A stretch of 14,563 nt of DNA, taken from SZUA-36 sp964650905. GTDB taxonomy: Bacteria > Pseudomonadota > Gammaproteobacteria > Xanthomonadales > SZUA-36. The notes beneath the pieces were generated by a model. It did not search any database, was not told the DNA's origin, and worked only from the letters and a program-made list of their open reading frames with translations. The position numbers were made by a program, and so were the translations under genes. This document shows positions 7,097 to 14,563 of the stretch, in pieces. The stretch covers positions 1 through 14,563 of the forward strand of contig CAZYVH010000078.1 of assembly GCA_964650905.1 (NCBI GenBank). Reading direction: 5' to 3'. The first letter of the stretch is position 1, and every line of letters begins with the position of its first letter.

Positions 7097-8788
7097 TCAC
7101 CAGGTCTCAGATTCATCCGCCGCAGTTCCACGGCGCTGATGTTCATAACGAAATTTACGTCTCAGCAAGCCACCCGGGTCATCCGGGATGCGCCGCAACC
7201 ATTGCTCCATCGCCTGTGCGTCTTCCTCGGACCAGTTTTGTTCCATATCTGCAGCCGTACGTCGTTGATCCTGCTGCTGCTCGCTACCCTCACCGGATTC
7301 ATCTTGCGATTGTCCATCTTGCTGTTCCTCGTCCCCTTTTTTTGACTGATCTCCGTTCTGTCGATCAGCATCGTCACCCTGCTGGTTTTCCTGGTCCTTT
7401 TGTTGCTGGTCCTTTTGTTGCTGTTCTTCCTGCTGTTTCATTTTCTCGACCAGTTCCCGGTTAAATGCTGCATCCTGCATCCCGGGGCTCATCTCAAGCG
7501 CCTTGTCGTAAGTCTCAATGGCCGCCGCGAATTCGCCGGCCTGCGCGAGCGCATTTCCGCGGTTATAGTAGGCATCCGCATCGGTCAACTGTGACCAAGA
7601 CTCGTTTGCCTGAGGGTACTCACCGGCCCGGTAGTGGGCCTCTCCGGCAATGGCCGGATCGTGCGCCAGTGCTGCAGCGTCTGCGGCACGGTCTCCTGCC
7701 AGCGCCGCCCGCGCCTGTTGATCCCGGGTGGCCCACAGGTCATCCCAAAAGCCTGCCCTGGCTGGTGCGCTGAAAAGCATTCCAGGCACGACAAAAACCG
7801 GCAGCAGGAACAATAGACCACGCCGAAAACTCAGTGCGACCAGCGGCAACAACAGCAATAATAACCACGGTCCGCTATCTTTCCAGCGCTCTCCCAGCGT
7901 GTCGTCCAGGCGTTTAAAATCACTGCTGTCGGTTCCCGCCCACGGGGAATTTGAACGGTTGCCGGTAACCAGTTCTGTGTATTTACCGCCACCGGCAGTT
8001 GCGATCGCCTCAAGGGTGTCACGCTGCAAGCCTGCAATCACCACGTTACCCTGCTTGTCGCTGACAAAGCCGTTTCCGCTGGGTATCGGTGCTCCCCGCA
8101 CCGTGCCAACAGCAAGCACCGAGGTATAAATTCGTGCGCTCGCCAGTCGGGTGGCAACATCGGCTGCGGCCTGGTTGCCGCTGTCGCCAATCAGCAACAG
8201 CTCACCGCTGGCATGACCAGAACGATGGAGTAGTTCTGCAGCCAGCGTCAGCGCCCGGTCCGGGCGGCTGCCGGCTAGTGGCATCACGTCCGGTTGCAGG
8301 GCGGGGAGCATGTTCCTGATCGTATTTGTATCACTGGTCAAGGGCGACACCACAAAGGCGTCACCGGCAAAGGCCACCAGGCCCATCTGGCCCTCAAGTA
8401 CCTCATCGAGCATGTCTGCAAGACGATATCGGACCTGTGTCAGGCGGTTGGGCTTCAAATCCTCAGCGAGCATGGAGCGCGACAGGTCCAATACCATTAC
8501 ACGTGCATCGTGTGCTGAAAATGAGGTGTCCGGTAACTTCTCCCAACTCGGCCCCGCCAGAGTAAGCACTGCCAGCAACCAGCTAAGACCCGCCAGCAGG
8601 GCCCCGCGTTTGCGAGCGGGTGCGGCACCACCGCCAACACTCAACCAACGTAACAGGTGGGCGTCGCACACCCTGGCCCAATCACCCGACGCTCGTCGCA
8701 GGCGCTGCCACAGCAATGGCAGCAAAACAGCCGCCGGCATCAGTAACAGCCAGCCCGGTCGTATGAAATGCAGGGACAGGATATCCAT
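7097..8788 (-). CDS. Fused BatB/BatC-like protein: vWA domain plus TPR
   Basis: A 563-residue inner-membrane protein that joins two Bat functions. It has N-terminal membrane helices at about 10-29 and 63-80, then a vWA domain (about 93-275) with metal-site residues D101-x-S103-x-S105, a Thr near 151 and an Asp near 202. Two helices follow at about 308-341, the second ending in APARA as in a secreted BatC start. After that come TPR-like repeats (about 375-434, including YYNRGNALAQAGEFAAAIE), a glutamine- and acid-rich linker (about 450-510) and a conserved-looking tail with GGLLRRKFRYEHQRR. In Bacteroides BatB and BatC are separate genes; here the junction is in one frame with no stop. The ATG overlaps the upstream stop as TAATG. 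Protein-protein assembly at the membrane is the likely role, metal-dependent through the MIDAS-type site. Confidence 0.88.
   Translation of the reverse strand: MDILSLHFIRPGWLLLMPAAVLLPLLWQRLRRASGDWARVCDAHLLRWLSVGGGAAPARKRGALLAGLSWLLAVLTLAGPSWEKLPDTSFSAHDARVMVLDLSRSMLAEDLKPNRLTQVRYRLADMLDEVLEGQMGLVAFAGDAFVVSPLTSDTNTIRNMLPALQPDVMPLAGSRPDRALTLAAELLHRSGHASGELLLIGDSGNQAAADVATRLASARIYTSVLAVGTVRGAPIPSGNGFVSDKQGNVVIAGLQRDTLEAIATAGGGKYTELVTGNRSNSPWAGTDSSDFKRLDDTLGERWKDSGPWLLLLLLPLVALSFRRGLLFLLPVFVVPGMLFSAPARAGFWDDLWATRDQQARAALAGDRAADAAALAHDPAIAGEAHYRAGEYPQANESWSQLTDADAYYNRGNALAQAGEFAAAIETYDKALEMSPGMQDAAFNRELVEKMKQQEEQQQKDQQQKDQENQQGDDADRQNGDQSKKGDEEQQDGQSQDESGEGSEQQQDQRRTAADMEQNWSEEDAQAMEQWLRRIPDDPGGLLRRKFRYEHQRRGTAADESETW
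7391..7420 (-). repeat. Exact 15-bp tandem duplication in the Q-rich linker of batB/C
   Basis: The 15-base unit CTGGTCCTTTTGTTG (plus strand) occurs twice head to tail, 7391-7405 and 7406-7420, with decayed partial copies on either side. It encodes two QQKDQ-like units near residues 456-466. Being a multiple of three, it keeps the frame. Replication slippage is the likely origin. Confidence 0.85.
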
Positions 8789-9807
8789 TATGTCCTTAGC
8801 ACCTGCAGTTTGAATGGTCGGATTGACAACAGCGCGGTCAGCAACGCCAGCGTGAAAGCGACACCCATGGGCCAGTAAAAAAGTTCATCCACCGGTCGAA
8901 TGATCTCGACATCACTTGCAATCGGTTCAAGCTCATCAAGAATGGTGTAGATTTTTTCCAGGCTCTCGGTATCACGCGCCCGAAAATAACGACCGCCAGT
9001 CGTCTTGGCGATGGTTTGCAACGTGTCCTCGTCAAGGTCAGCGGATGGGTTGACCGTGCGACTTCCAAAAAAGTCCTGCACCATCATTTCATCAGCGCCA
9101 ACCCCGACGGTATATATCGTCAATCCCTCGCGGGCGGCGAACGCTGCTGCCTGCAACGGCTGTACCTCACCTGATGTGTTGGCCCCGTCGGTCAACAACA
9201 CCAGCACCCGGTCGGTCGCCGCGTCGTCACGCATACGTTTTACCGCCAGGCCGACTGCATCACCAATCGCTGTTTCCCGACCTGCCAAACCAATTTCTGC
9301 CTCATCCAGCAGTGTGGCTGTCGTTTGCGTATCAAAGGTCAATGGCGTCTGCAGATAAGCACGACTGCCAAACAGCACCAGGCCAACGCGGTCACCGTGA
9401 CGCCGCTGAATGAATTCGCCGGCCACTTTCTTGACCACGCGCAGACGATTGACCGCAGTCCTGTTGAGGATCATGTCCTGCGTATCCATACTTCCGGAAA
9501 TGTCGACAGCCAGCAGCAAATCGCGTCCCGTGACCGGCAGCGTCTCGATCTCACCTACCCATTGTGGCCGGATAGCAGCCAGCACCAGCAACAACCAGAC
9601 CATCGCTGCCACCGTTGCCAGCCATGGATGATGCAGCCAGCCCGCCTGTTTCGCCGCCACGGCAGTGAACCAGGGGACCCGCAGGGCCTGCATGTCCCCT
9701 GCGGGTGTGGGTGGCAGCAATCTGCGCAGTAGCCACGGCAGTGGCAGTAATAACGCCAGCCATGGCCAGGCAATCGCAAAACCGCTGCTGAGTGCCTCTT
9801 CAGCCAT
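8788..9807 (-). CDS. BatA-like von Willebrand factor A membrane protein
   Basis: A 339-residue inner-membrane protein. It has N-terminal hydrophobic segments at about 9-32 and 62-79, a vWA domain at about 95-290, and a C-terminal helix at about 310-331 (WPMGVAFTLALLTALL). The metal-ion-dependent adhesion site is complete by eye: VDISGSM gives D102, S104 and S106, and LLTDGAN places the Asp at 207. This is the classic BatA plan, in which the vWA domain faces one side of the membrane and binds partner proteins. I chose ATG at 9807, giving MAEEALSS, because AGG precedes it at good distance; an ATG at 9894 lies well inside the DUF4381 gene and adds a poorly matching extension. The start overlaps the DUF4381 stop by eight bases, and the stop overlaps the next ATG (TAATG), so translation is tightly coupled. 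Confidence 0.88.
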   Translation of the reverse strand: MAEEALSSGFAIAWPWLALLLPLPWLLRRLLPPTPAGDMQALRVPWFTAVAAKQAGWLHHPWLATVAAMVWLLLVLAAIRPQWVGEIETLPVTGRDLLLAVDISGSMDTQDMILNRTAVNRLRVVKKVAGEFIQRRHGDRVGLVLFGSRAYLQTPLTFDTQTTATLLDEAEIGLAGRETAIGDAVGLAVKRMRDDAATDRVLVLLTDGANTSGEVQPLQAAAFAAREGLTIYTVGVGADEMMVQDFFGSRTVNPSADLDEDTLQTIAKTTGGRYFRARDTESLEKIYTILDELEPIASDVEIIRPVDELFYWPMGVAFTLALLTALLSIRPFKLQVLRT

Positions 9808-10267
9808 ATTGCCTGATCCAGGCGCGCGCCAGTTTGCTGATACCGTCAGGGTCGAATTTCGGGGCCGGGTCATAGGGCCCGCTCGCCAGGACACTCAGTA
9901 TATCGCCCGCACCGGTCTTGTGAATCCTGTCGTTGACAAACTGGCTCCATTGGCAACCCGACATCAGCTCACAATGCTGGCCCGGAAAGGCGCGAATTGC
10001 GACCAGCTTGAACACCCGGTTGAGTGTCGCAAGGTAAGACCCGGGGTCATTGTGCGGGTCTGTGGATGTAGTCAGTTGATCGATCCAGGCCAGCATTCTT
10101 TGCCGCCTGCGGTGTCGTTTATAGATAGCATACAAGCGTAATCCGAGCCAGCTGAGCAAAACCAGCAGAAGGGCGGTGAGCACCCACCAGCCAGGAGCCG
10201 GTGGCCACCATGTGGGTGGTGGTGCGCTGTGGATGTCACGCAACTGATCAAGCAGATCGGGGTTCAT
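9800..10267 (-). CDS. DUF4381 membrane protein of the MoxR/Bat operon
   Basis: A small 155-residue protein of the DUF4381 family, found in this position between DUF58 and the first vWA gene in proteobacterial Bat operons. A proline- and tryptophan-rich N-terminus (PPPTWWPPAPGWW at about 16-28) leads into one membrane helix at about 28-48, then an arginine-rich stop-transfer (KRHRRR) and a soluble domain of about 100 residues that would be cytoplasmic. No catalytic motif is visible. Its ATG overlaps the DUF58 TGA (ATGA at 10264-10267). It is probably an accessory subunit linking the MoxR–DUF58 pair to the vWA membrane proteins, but that is inference. Confidence 0.85.
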   Translation of the reverse strand: MNPDLLDQLRDIHSAPPPTWWPPAPGWWVLTALLLVLLSWLGLRLYAIYKRHRRRQRMLAWIDQLTTSTDPHNDPGSYLATLNRVFKLVAIRAFPGQHCELMSGCQWSQFVNDRIHKTGAGDILSVLASGPYDPAPKFDPDGISKLARAWIRQYG

Positions 10268-11189
10268 GCGGCCCGCCCGACCAGCAAGCGTAAATCCCGC
10301 CCCAGCACCTCGACCGGGTCATCGGTGGTTTGCATCACCAACCAGCCACACTGGTGGCGCTGAAACATACGCCTTGGCGTCTGTGTGTGTTGCGAACTCA
10401 TCCGGTCAAACCGATGGCGTGCCTGTTGCCGGTGGGTATCAAGCATGCTGCTGTGTACACCATCGCTAATGGGGAAACGCCCCGGGGGCAGTCTCTGTTC
10501 GGCAGGGTCCAGGATTTGACAACCAAAGACATCGTTGTGCTGGCGCAAGCGCGAAAGGTGGCGCTGGCATGGTTCATCGAGGTTAAAAAAATCACTGATG
10601 ACCAACACCAGGCTGCCGGGACGTACGGTGTGCCGGACACGTTCCAGTGAGATGGAAAGCGGCTCGGGGTCAGCGGGCAACGCAGCCGGGTCCAGCCAGT
10701 CGACCAGACCCTGGATCACCCGCATGGCGCCTCGGCGACCACCGGCCGGGCGCAGCTCGCGGTGCCGACCGGGCGCGAACAGGAATGCACCGATACGATC
10801 CCCACGCCGCACTGCGGCCCAGGCGATGGCGGCGGCAAGGTAACCGGCCGTCACGGACTTGAGCCGTTTGCGCGTACCAAAATAAAGACTCGGGCTGGCA
10901 TCTACCACGACAAAGACGGGTCGTTCACGTTCTTCCTGAAAAATCTTGGTGTGTGGTTTGCCGGTGCGTGCAGTTACGCGCCAGTCCATGTTACGAATGT
11001 CATCACCGGGCAGATAACTGCGTGACTCGACAAAATCCACGCCTCGCCCACGAAAACGGGAACGGTAAGCGCCTGCCAGGGAGGAGGCTGCCGGCCGCTG
11101 CATCGGCAGTCTGAGAGCATTACAACGGGGTTTTAATGCGATCAACTCGGGTGCACCCAGATGAATGCCATCCCCTTCTCGCGGGTCAT

Positions 11190-11193
<4 letters not shown>
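10264..11193 (-). CDS. DUF58 protein (vWA-like partner of MoxR)
   Basis: A 309-residue protein without obvious membrane helices. The DUF58 signature is plain: SRSYLPGDDIRNMDWRVTAR at about 58-77, then KIFQEERERP and a vWA-like strand with VVDASPS, giving the D-x-S-x-S metal site at D98, S100 and S102. A second conserved strand follows (LVLVISDFFNLDEP). DUF58 proteins are the usual companions of MoxR ATPases and are thought to act as substrate adaptors. The DUF58 start overlaps the moxR stop as ATGA (11190-11193) and its stop overlaps the DUF4381 start in the same way, so equal co-expression is expected. It is near the short end for the family, which often carries two N-terminal helices; those are absent here. 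Confidence 0.9.
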
Positions 11194-12200
<1,007 letters not shown>

Positions 12201-12304
12201 CGCTAAAGCCTGTTTATTGATTCGTCAACACCCATGTGCGCGAATTGTTAAAATATCAACCGTACATCCTCTCCCGGATGACTGTCTTTTGTCAGTGCTA
12301 TTGG

Positions 12305-12317
12305 TCACATAATGTGA
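12305..12317. promoter_or_regulatory. 13-bp palindrome upstream of the moxR operon
   Basis: TCACAT and ATGTGA are perfect inverted arms around one central base. It lies in the 158-base gap between priA and moxR, about 105 bases ahead of the moxR start, a place suited to an operator. It has the half-sites of a CRP-like box in inverted order and without the six-base gap, so CRP/FNR binding is not supported. I could not identify convincing -10/-35 hexamers around it. Confidence 0.3.
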
Positions 12318-12320
12318 TGC

Positions 12321-12345
12321 AAAATAAGCCAAAAAGTTCTCTGGC
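12321..12345 (-). terminator. Probable rho-independent terminator of priA
   Basis: On the minus strand, 14 bases after the priA stop, GCCAGAG pairs with TTTTGGC around an AACT loop (12345..12328), counting G-U pairs, and is followed by TTATTTT. The stem is only moderately strong (three G-C pairs), but its place and the T-rich tail fit a terminator separating priA from the moxR operon. Confidence 0.4.
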
Positions 12346-12358
12346 ATTGCTTATCGGC

Positions 12359-14560
12359 TCAGTAATCCTGCGGATCGACATCGACCGACCAACGCACCTT
12401 GCGTGCCATGGGGAGCCTTTGGACCAACGGTAGCCATGCATCCAGTTGCCGGTGCAGGGACGTTCGCCGGTCAGCCTGGACGAGCAAATACCAGCGTGTG
12501 CGCCCGCCCCTGCGCTCCATCATGGCGGGAAAAGGCCCATAAATTGTTGCTTCACCCGCCGGAAAATATTGCTTTGCGGTATTCAAAAAGGCGCGGACGG
12601 TGTCTTTTTGGTGTGCGTTTGAACGCAACAGTGCCTGACAACTGAACGGGGGCAGACAGCCCGCCTGGCGTTGCTCACTGATTTCACCTGCAAAGGCTTC
12701 GTAGCCGGATGAAAGCAGTGTCTGTAGTGATTCATGCTGCGGATAATGGGTCTGCAGGATCACTTCGCCGGGCAGTTTGTCACGGCCGGCACGACCGGCC
12801 ACCTGCACCATCAATTGCCCCATGCGTTCTACCGCGCGGTAGTCTGCGCTGTAAAGCGCCTGGTCCAGGTTGACGATGACCGCCAGGGTAACTTCGGGAA
12901 AATGGTGACCTTTGGCCAGCATTTGGGTGCCGACCAGCAGGCAGGGGCCACCTGCTTTGACCTGTCTGGAAAGACGCTCAAATTCACCCTTTTTACGCAC
13001 CGTATCACGATCAAAACGCAACAGCGGTGTTGCTGGAAAAATACCTGTTAACACTTGTTCCAGTTGCTCAGTACCCTCACCGGCCCCCTCGAGTGCATCG
13101 GCGCCGCACGCCGGGCACATCACCGGCACTCGCCCGGTACTGCCGCAATGATGGCACAGCAAACGCCGGCTCGCCCTGTGCCAGGTCTGGTTGGCGTCAC
13201 AATGCCCGCAGGCTGCGTGCCAGCCGCATTGGTGACACAACAGCACCGGTGCGTAACCACGCCGGTTAAGAAAAATCAGCACCTGTTCGTTTTTTGCCAG
13301 TGTCGCGCCGATAGCATCCATGGCCTTAGCCGATATGCCGGCGTGCATGGTTTGCTGGACCAGGTCCAATACGCGCCAGCGTGGCTCGCTTGCACCGGTA
13401 GCCCGTTGCCTCAGCCGGTGCCAACCATAACGGCCACGGGCCGCATTGTTATAGGTTTCCAGCGATGGCGTAGCACTACCCAGCACAATGGGAATACCCA
13501 GCCCGGCCGCGCGCTTGACCGCCACATCACGACTGGAATAGCTAAAGCCATCCTGCTGTTTGAAGGAAGCATCGTGTTCTTCATCGAGGATGATCATCCC
13601 TAATGCCGGCATCGGCAGGAACAGGGCGGAGCGCGTGCCAATCACCAGCCTGGCCTGGCCGTTTTTCGCCAGTGCCCAGGCATTGAGTCGCTGGCCCTCG
13701 CTCAGACCGGAGTGCGTGACCACGGGCTCAAAACCTAGACGTAAGTGGAAGCGTCTGAGCAACTGCGGTGTCAGTCCGATCTCCGGCACCAGCAACAATG
13801 CCTGCCCACCCTGGCTTAAAACCTGCTCCAGCAAACACAGATAAACTTCGGTTTTGCCGCTGCCGGTGATCCCGTCGAGCAAATGGCAATGAAAACTGCC
13901 CAGGGTCGCGGCAATGTCGGTCACTGCAGTTTTTTGCTCATCCAGCAGCACCGGCCCGGCCGCCGGGTTCAAGGCCGCAGGTTGACAGTTTTCAGACCGG
14001 GCCCACTGCTGTTCAAGCAAACGCGCCAGGGTTTTACGCCACGCCGGGCCAACGGCGCGTAACTTTGGTTCAGTGGCAGCCCCTTTGCCAATTGCTTCCA
14101 GCATACGGTACTGGGCCTTGATCCGACCGGGTGGCTCTTCCAGACGCTCCAGGCCTGCGGTGGTCAGCCGGTACTGTAACGGTTGCGGGGGAATCACACC
14201 GTCTGCTTTTCTGAGTAGTGGCGGCAGCGCGTTGAAGACCACCTCACCCGGTGCATGCTTGTAATAATCCCAGCACCATTTGAGCAATTCCAATGACTCG
14301 CTGCTCAGAACCCGCTGCGCACCATCGGGGTAGGCCAGCACACGGGCGAGCTTGTCGTGCGGCAGATCGCTTTTGTCGCTGATCTCTACAATCACACCAA
14401 TCATATTGCGGCGCCCAAACGGCACCCGTACACGTATACCGGGTCTGGGCATACCGGGTCTGGGCATGACTTCACTTTCGACCGGCAGATAATCGAACAA
14501 CTGCCGCAACGGCACACCCAGTGCGACCCTTAAAATTGGTTTGGAAGAAGCAGATTGCAT
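12359..14560 (-). CDS. priA: Primosomal protein N' (PriA helicase)
   Basis: PriA is the 3'-to-5' DNA helicase that recognises stalled forks and D-loops and reloads the replisome. The 733-residue length matches E. coli PriA (732). The N-terminal 3'-end-binding domain (about 1-115) includes RVRVPFGRR. Walker A is GITGSGKT at 230-237, and the Walker B box is DEEH at 326-329. Helicase motifs GSATP (361-365) and VAGRAGR follow. Eight cysteines for two zinc sites lie at 442, 445, 451, 454, 469, 472, 482 and 485. The C-terminus ends in KVRWSVDVDP, as in the family. The ATG is three bases from the window edge, so its ribosome-binding site and any longer start are out of sight, but homology supports it. 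Oddity: an in-frame 15-bp duplication near residues 32-41. In Pseudomonas priA lies immediately ahead of argS; here the Bat operon and a strand change separate them. Confidence 0.96.
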   Translation of the reverse strand: MQSASSKPILRVALGVPLRQLFDYLPVESEVMPRPGMPRPGIRVRVPFGRRNMIGVIVEISDKSDLPHDKLARVLAYPDGAQRVLSSESLELLKWCWDYYKHAPGEVVFNALPPLLRKADGVIPPQPLQYRLTTAGLERLEEPPGRIKAQYRMLEAIGKGAATEPKLRAVGPAWRKTLARLLEQQWARSENCQPAALNPAAGPVLLDEQKTAVTDIAATLGSFHCHLLDGITGSGKTEVYLCLLEQVLSQGGQALLLVPEIGLTPQLLRRFHLRLGFEPVVTHSGLSEGQRLNAWALAKNGQARLVIGTRSALFLPMPALGMIILDEEHDASFKQQDGFSYSSRDVAVKRAAGLGIPIVLGSATPSLETYNNAARGRYGWHRLRQRATGASEPRWRVLDLVQQTMHAGISAKAMDAIGATLAKNEQVLIFLNRRGYAPVLLCHQCGWHAACGHCDANQTWHRASRRLLCHHCGSTGRVPVMCPACGADALEGAGEGTEQLEQVLTGIFPATPLLRFDRDTVRKKGEFERLSRQVKAGGPCLLVGTQMLAKGHHFPEVTLAVIVNLDQALYSADYRAVERMGQLMVQVAGRAGRDKLPGEVILQTHYPQHESLQTLLSSGYEAFAGEISEQRQAGCLPPFSCQALLRSNAHQKDTVRAFLNTAKQYFPAGEATIYGPFPAMMERRGGRTRWYLLVQADRRTSLHRQLDAWLPLVQRLPMARKVRWSVDVDPQDY
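14436..14465 (-). repeat. Exact 15-bp tandem duplication in the priA N-terminal region
   Basis: The unit ATACCGGGTCTGGGC (plus strand) occurs twice head to tail at 14436-14450 and 14451-14465. On the coding strand it gives MPRPG twice in a row at residues 32-41, in the loop just before the RVRVPFG strand of the 3'-end-binding domain. The frame is kept. Confidence 0.9.
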
Positions 14561-14563
14561 GGT

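Noticed and set aside
7300..7450. Repetitive stretch considered as a CRISPR or minisatellite
   Set aside because: It is the Gln/Asp/Glu-rich coding linker of batB/C; apart from the 15-bp duplication there are no spaced direct repeats.
8310..8813. Plus-strand frame of 167 codons opposite batB/C
   Set aside because: It is antisense to the vWA coding region, Ser/Arg/Pro-rich in the manner of shadow frames, with no motif.
12229..12275. TTGAT/TTGAC-like half sites before moxR suggesting an FNR box
   Set aside because: The halves do not have the required TTGAT-N4-ATCAA spacing or symmetry; the nearest match has a two-base gap.

Overview
The window looks like a chromosomal segment of a gammaproteobacterium. 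The protein sequences of PriA, ArgS and the SPOR-domain protein read like their Pseudomonas and E. coli counterparts. The linked argS–SPOR pair and a nearby priA also recall the gammaproteobacterial priA–argS–ftsN-like–hslVU neighbourhood. An exosortase of the XrtH type adds the flavour of environmental, biofilm- or capsule-associated gammaproteobacteria. I cannot name a genus. I see no rRNA, tRNA, CRISPR array, insertion sequence or phage gene, and base composition looks even throughout.

Layout from left to right. (1) 2–1122, minus strand: exosortase XrtH followed, with an ATGA stop/start overlap, by a multi-pass membrane protein that is probably its partner. (2) 1219–2598, minus: a lone TRAP transporter large permease (DctM/FcbT3 type) with no small permease or solute-binding protein beside it. 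(3) 2599–3026: a 428-bp divergent intergenic region with candidate promoters for both directions and three DnaA-box-like 9-mers. (4) 3027–5353, plus: argS, starting at TTG, and a membrane-anchored SPOR (FtsN-like) gene coupled through TAATG. (5) 5383–12200, minus: a compact six-gene MoxR/Bat operon in the order moxR, DUF58, DUF4381, batA-like vWA, fused batB/batC-like vWA-TPR, batD, with nearly all junctions overlapping. (6) 12359–14560, minus: priA, complete, with a likely terminator behind it.

How the genes work together. The Bat operon encodes a cytosolic MoxR AAA+ ATPase with von Willebrand factor A proteins at the inner membrane (DUF58, BatA, BatB-C) and a secreted or anchored BatD. Such systems are linked to envelope stress tolerance and to metal- or complex-maturation tasks, but the molecular substrate is unknown. 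ArgS (translation), the SPOR protein (septal peptidoglycan binding) and PriA (replication restart) are housekeeping. XrtH is expected to process proteins carrying an IPTL-CTERM sorting tail; none is encoded here.

The window is mostly recognisable families. The points that deserve a second look are the DnaA boxes in front of argS, the XrtH pair with a palindromic promoter, the orphan TRAP permease, the BatB–BatC fusion, two exact 15-bp in-frame tandem duplications (priA and batB/C), and a palindrome in front of moxR.
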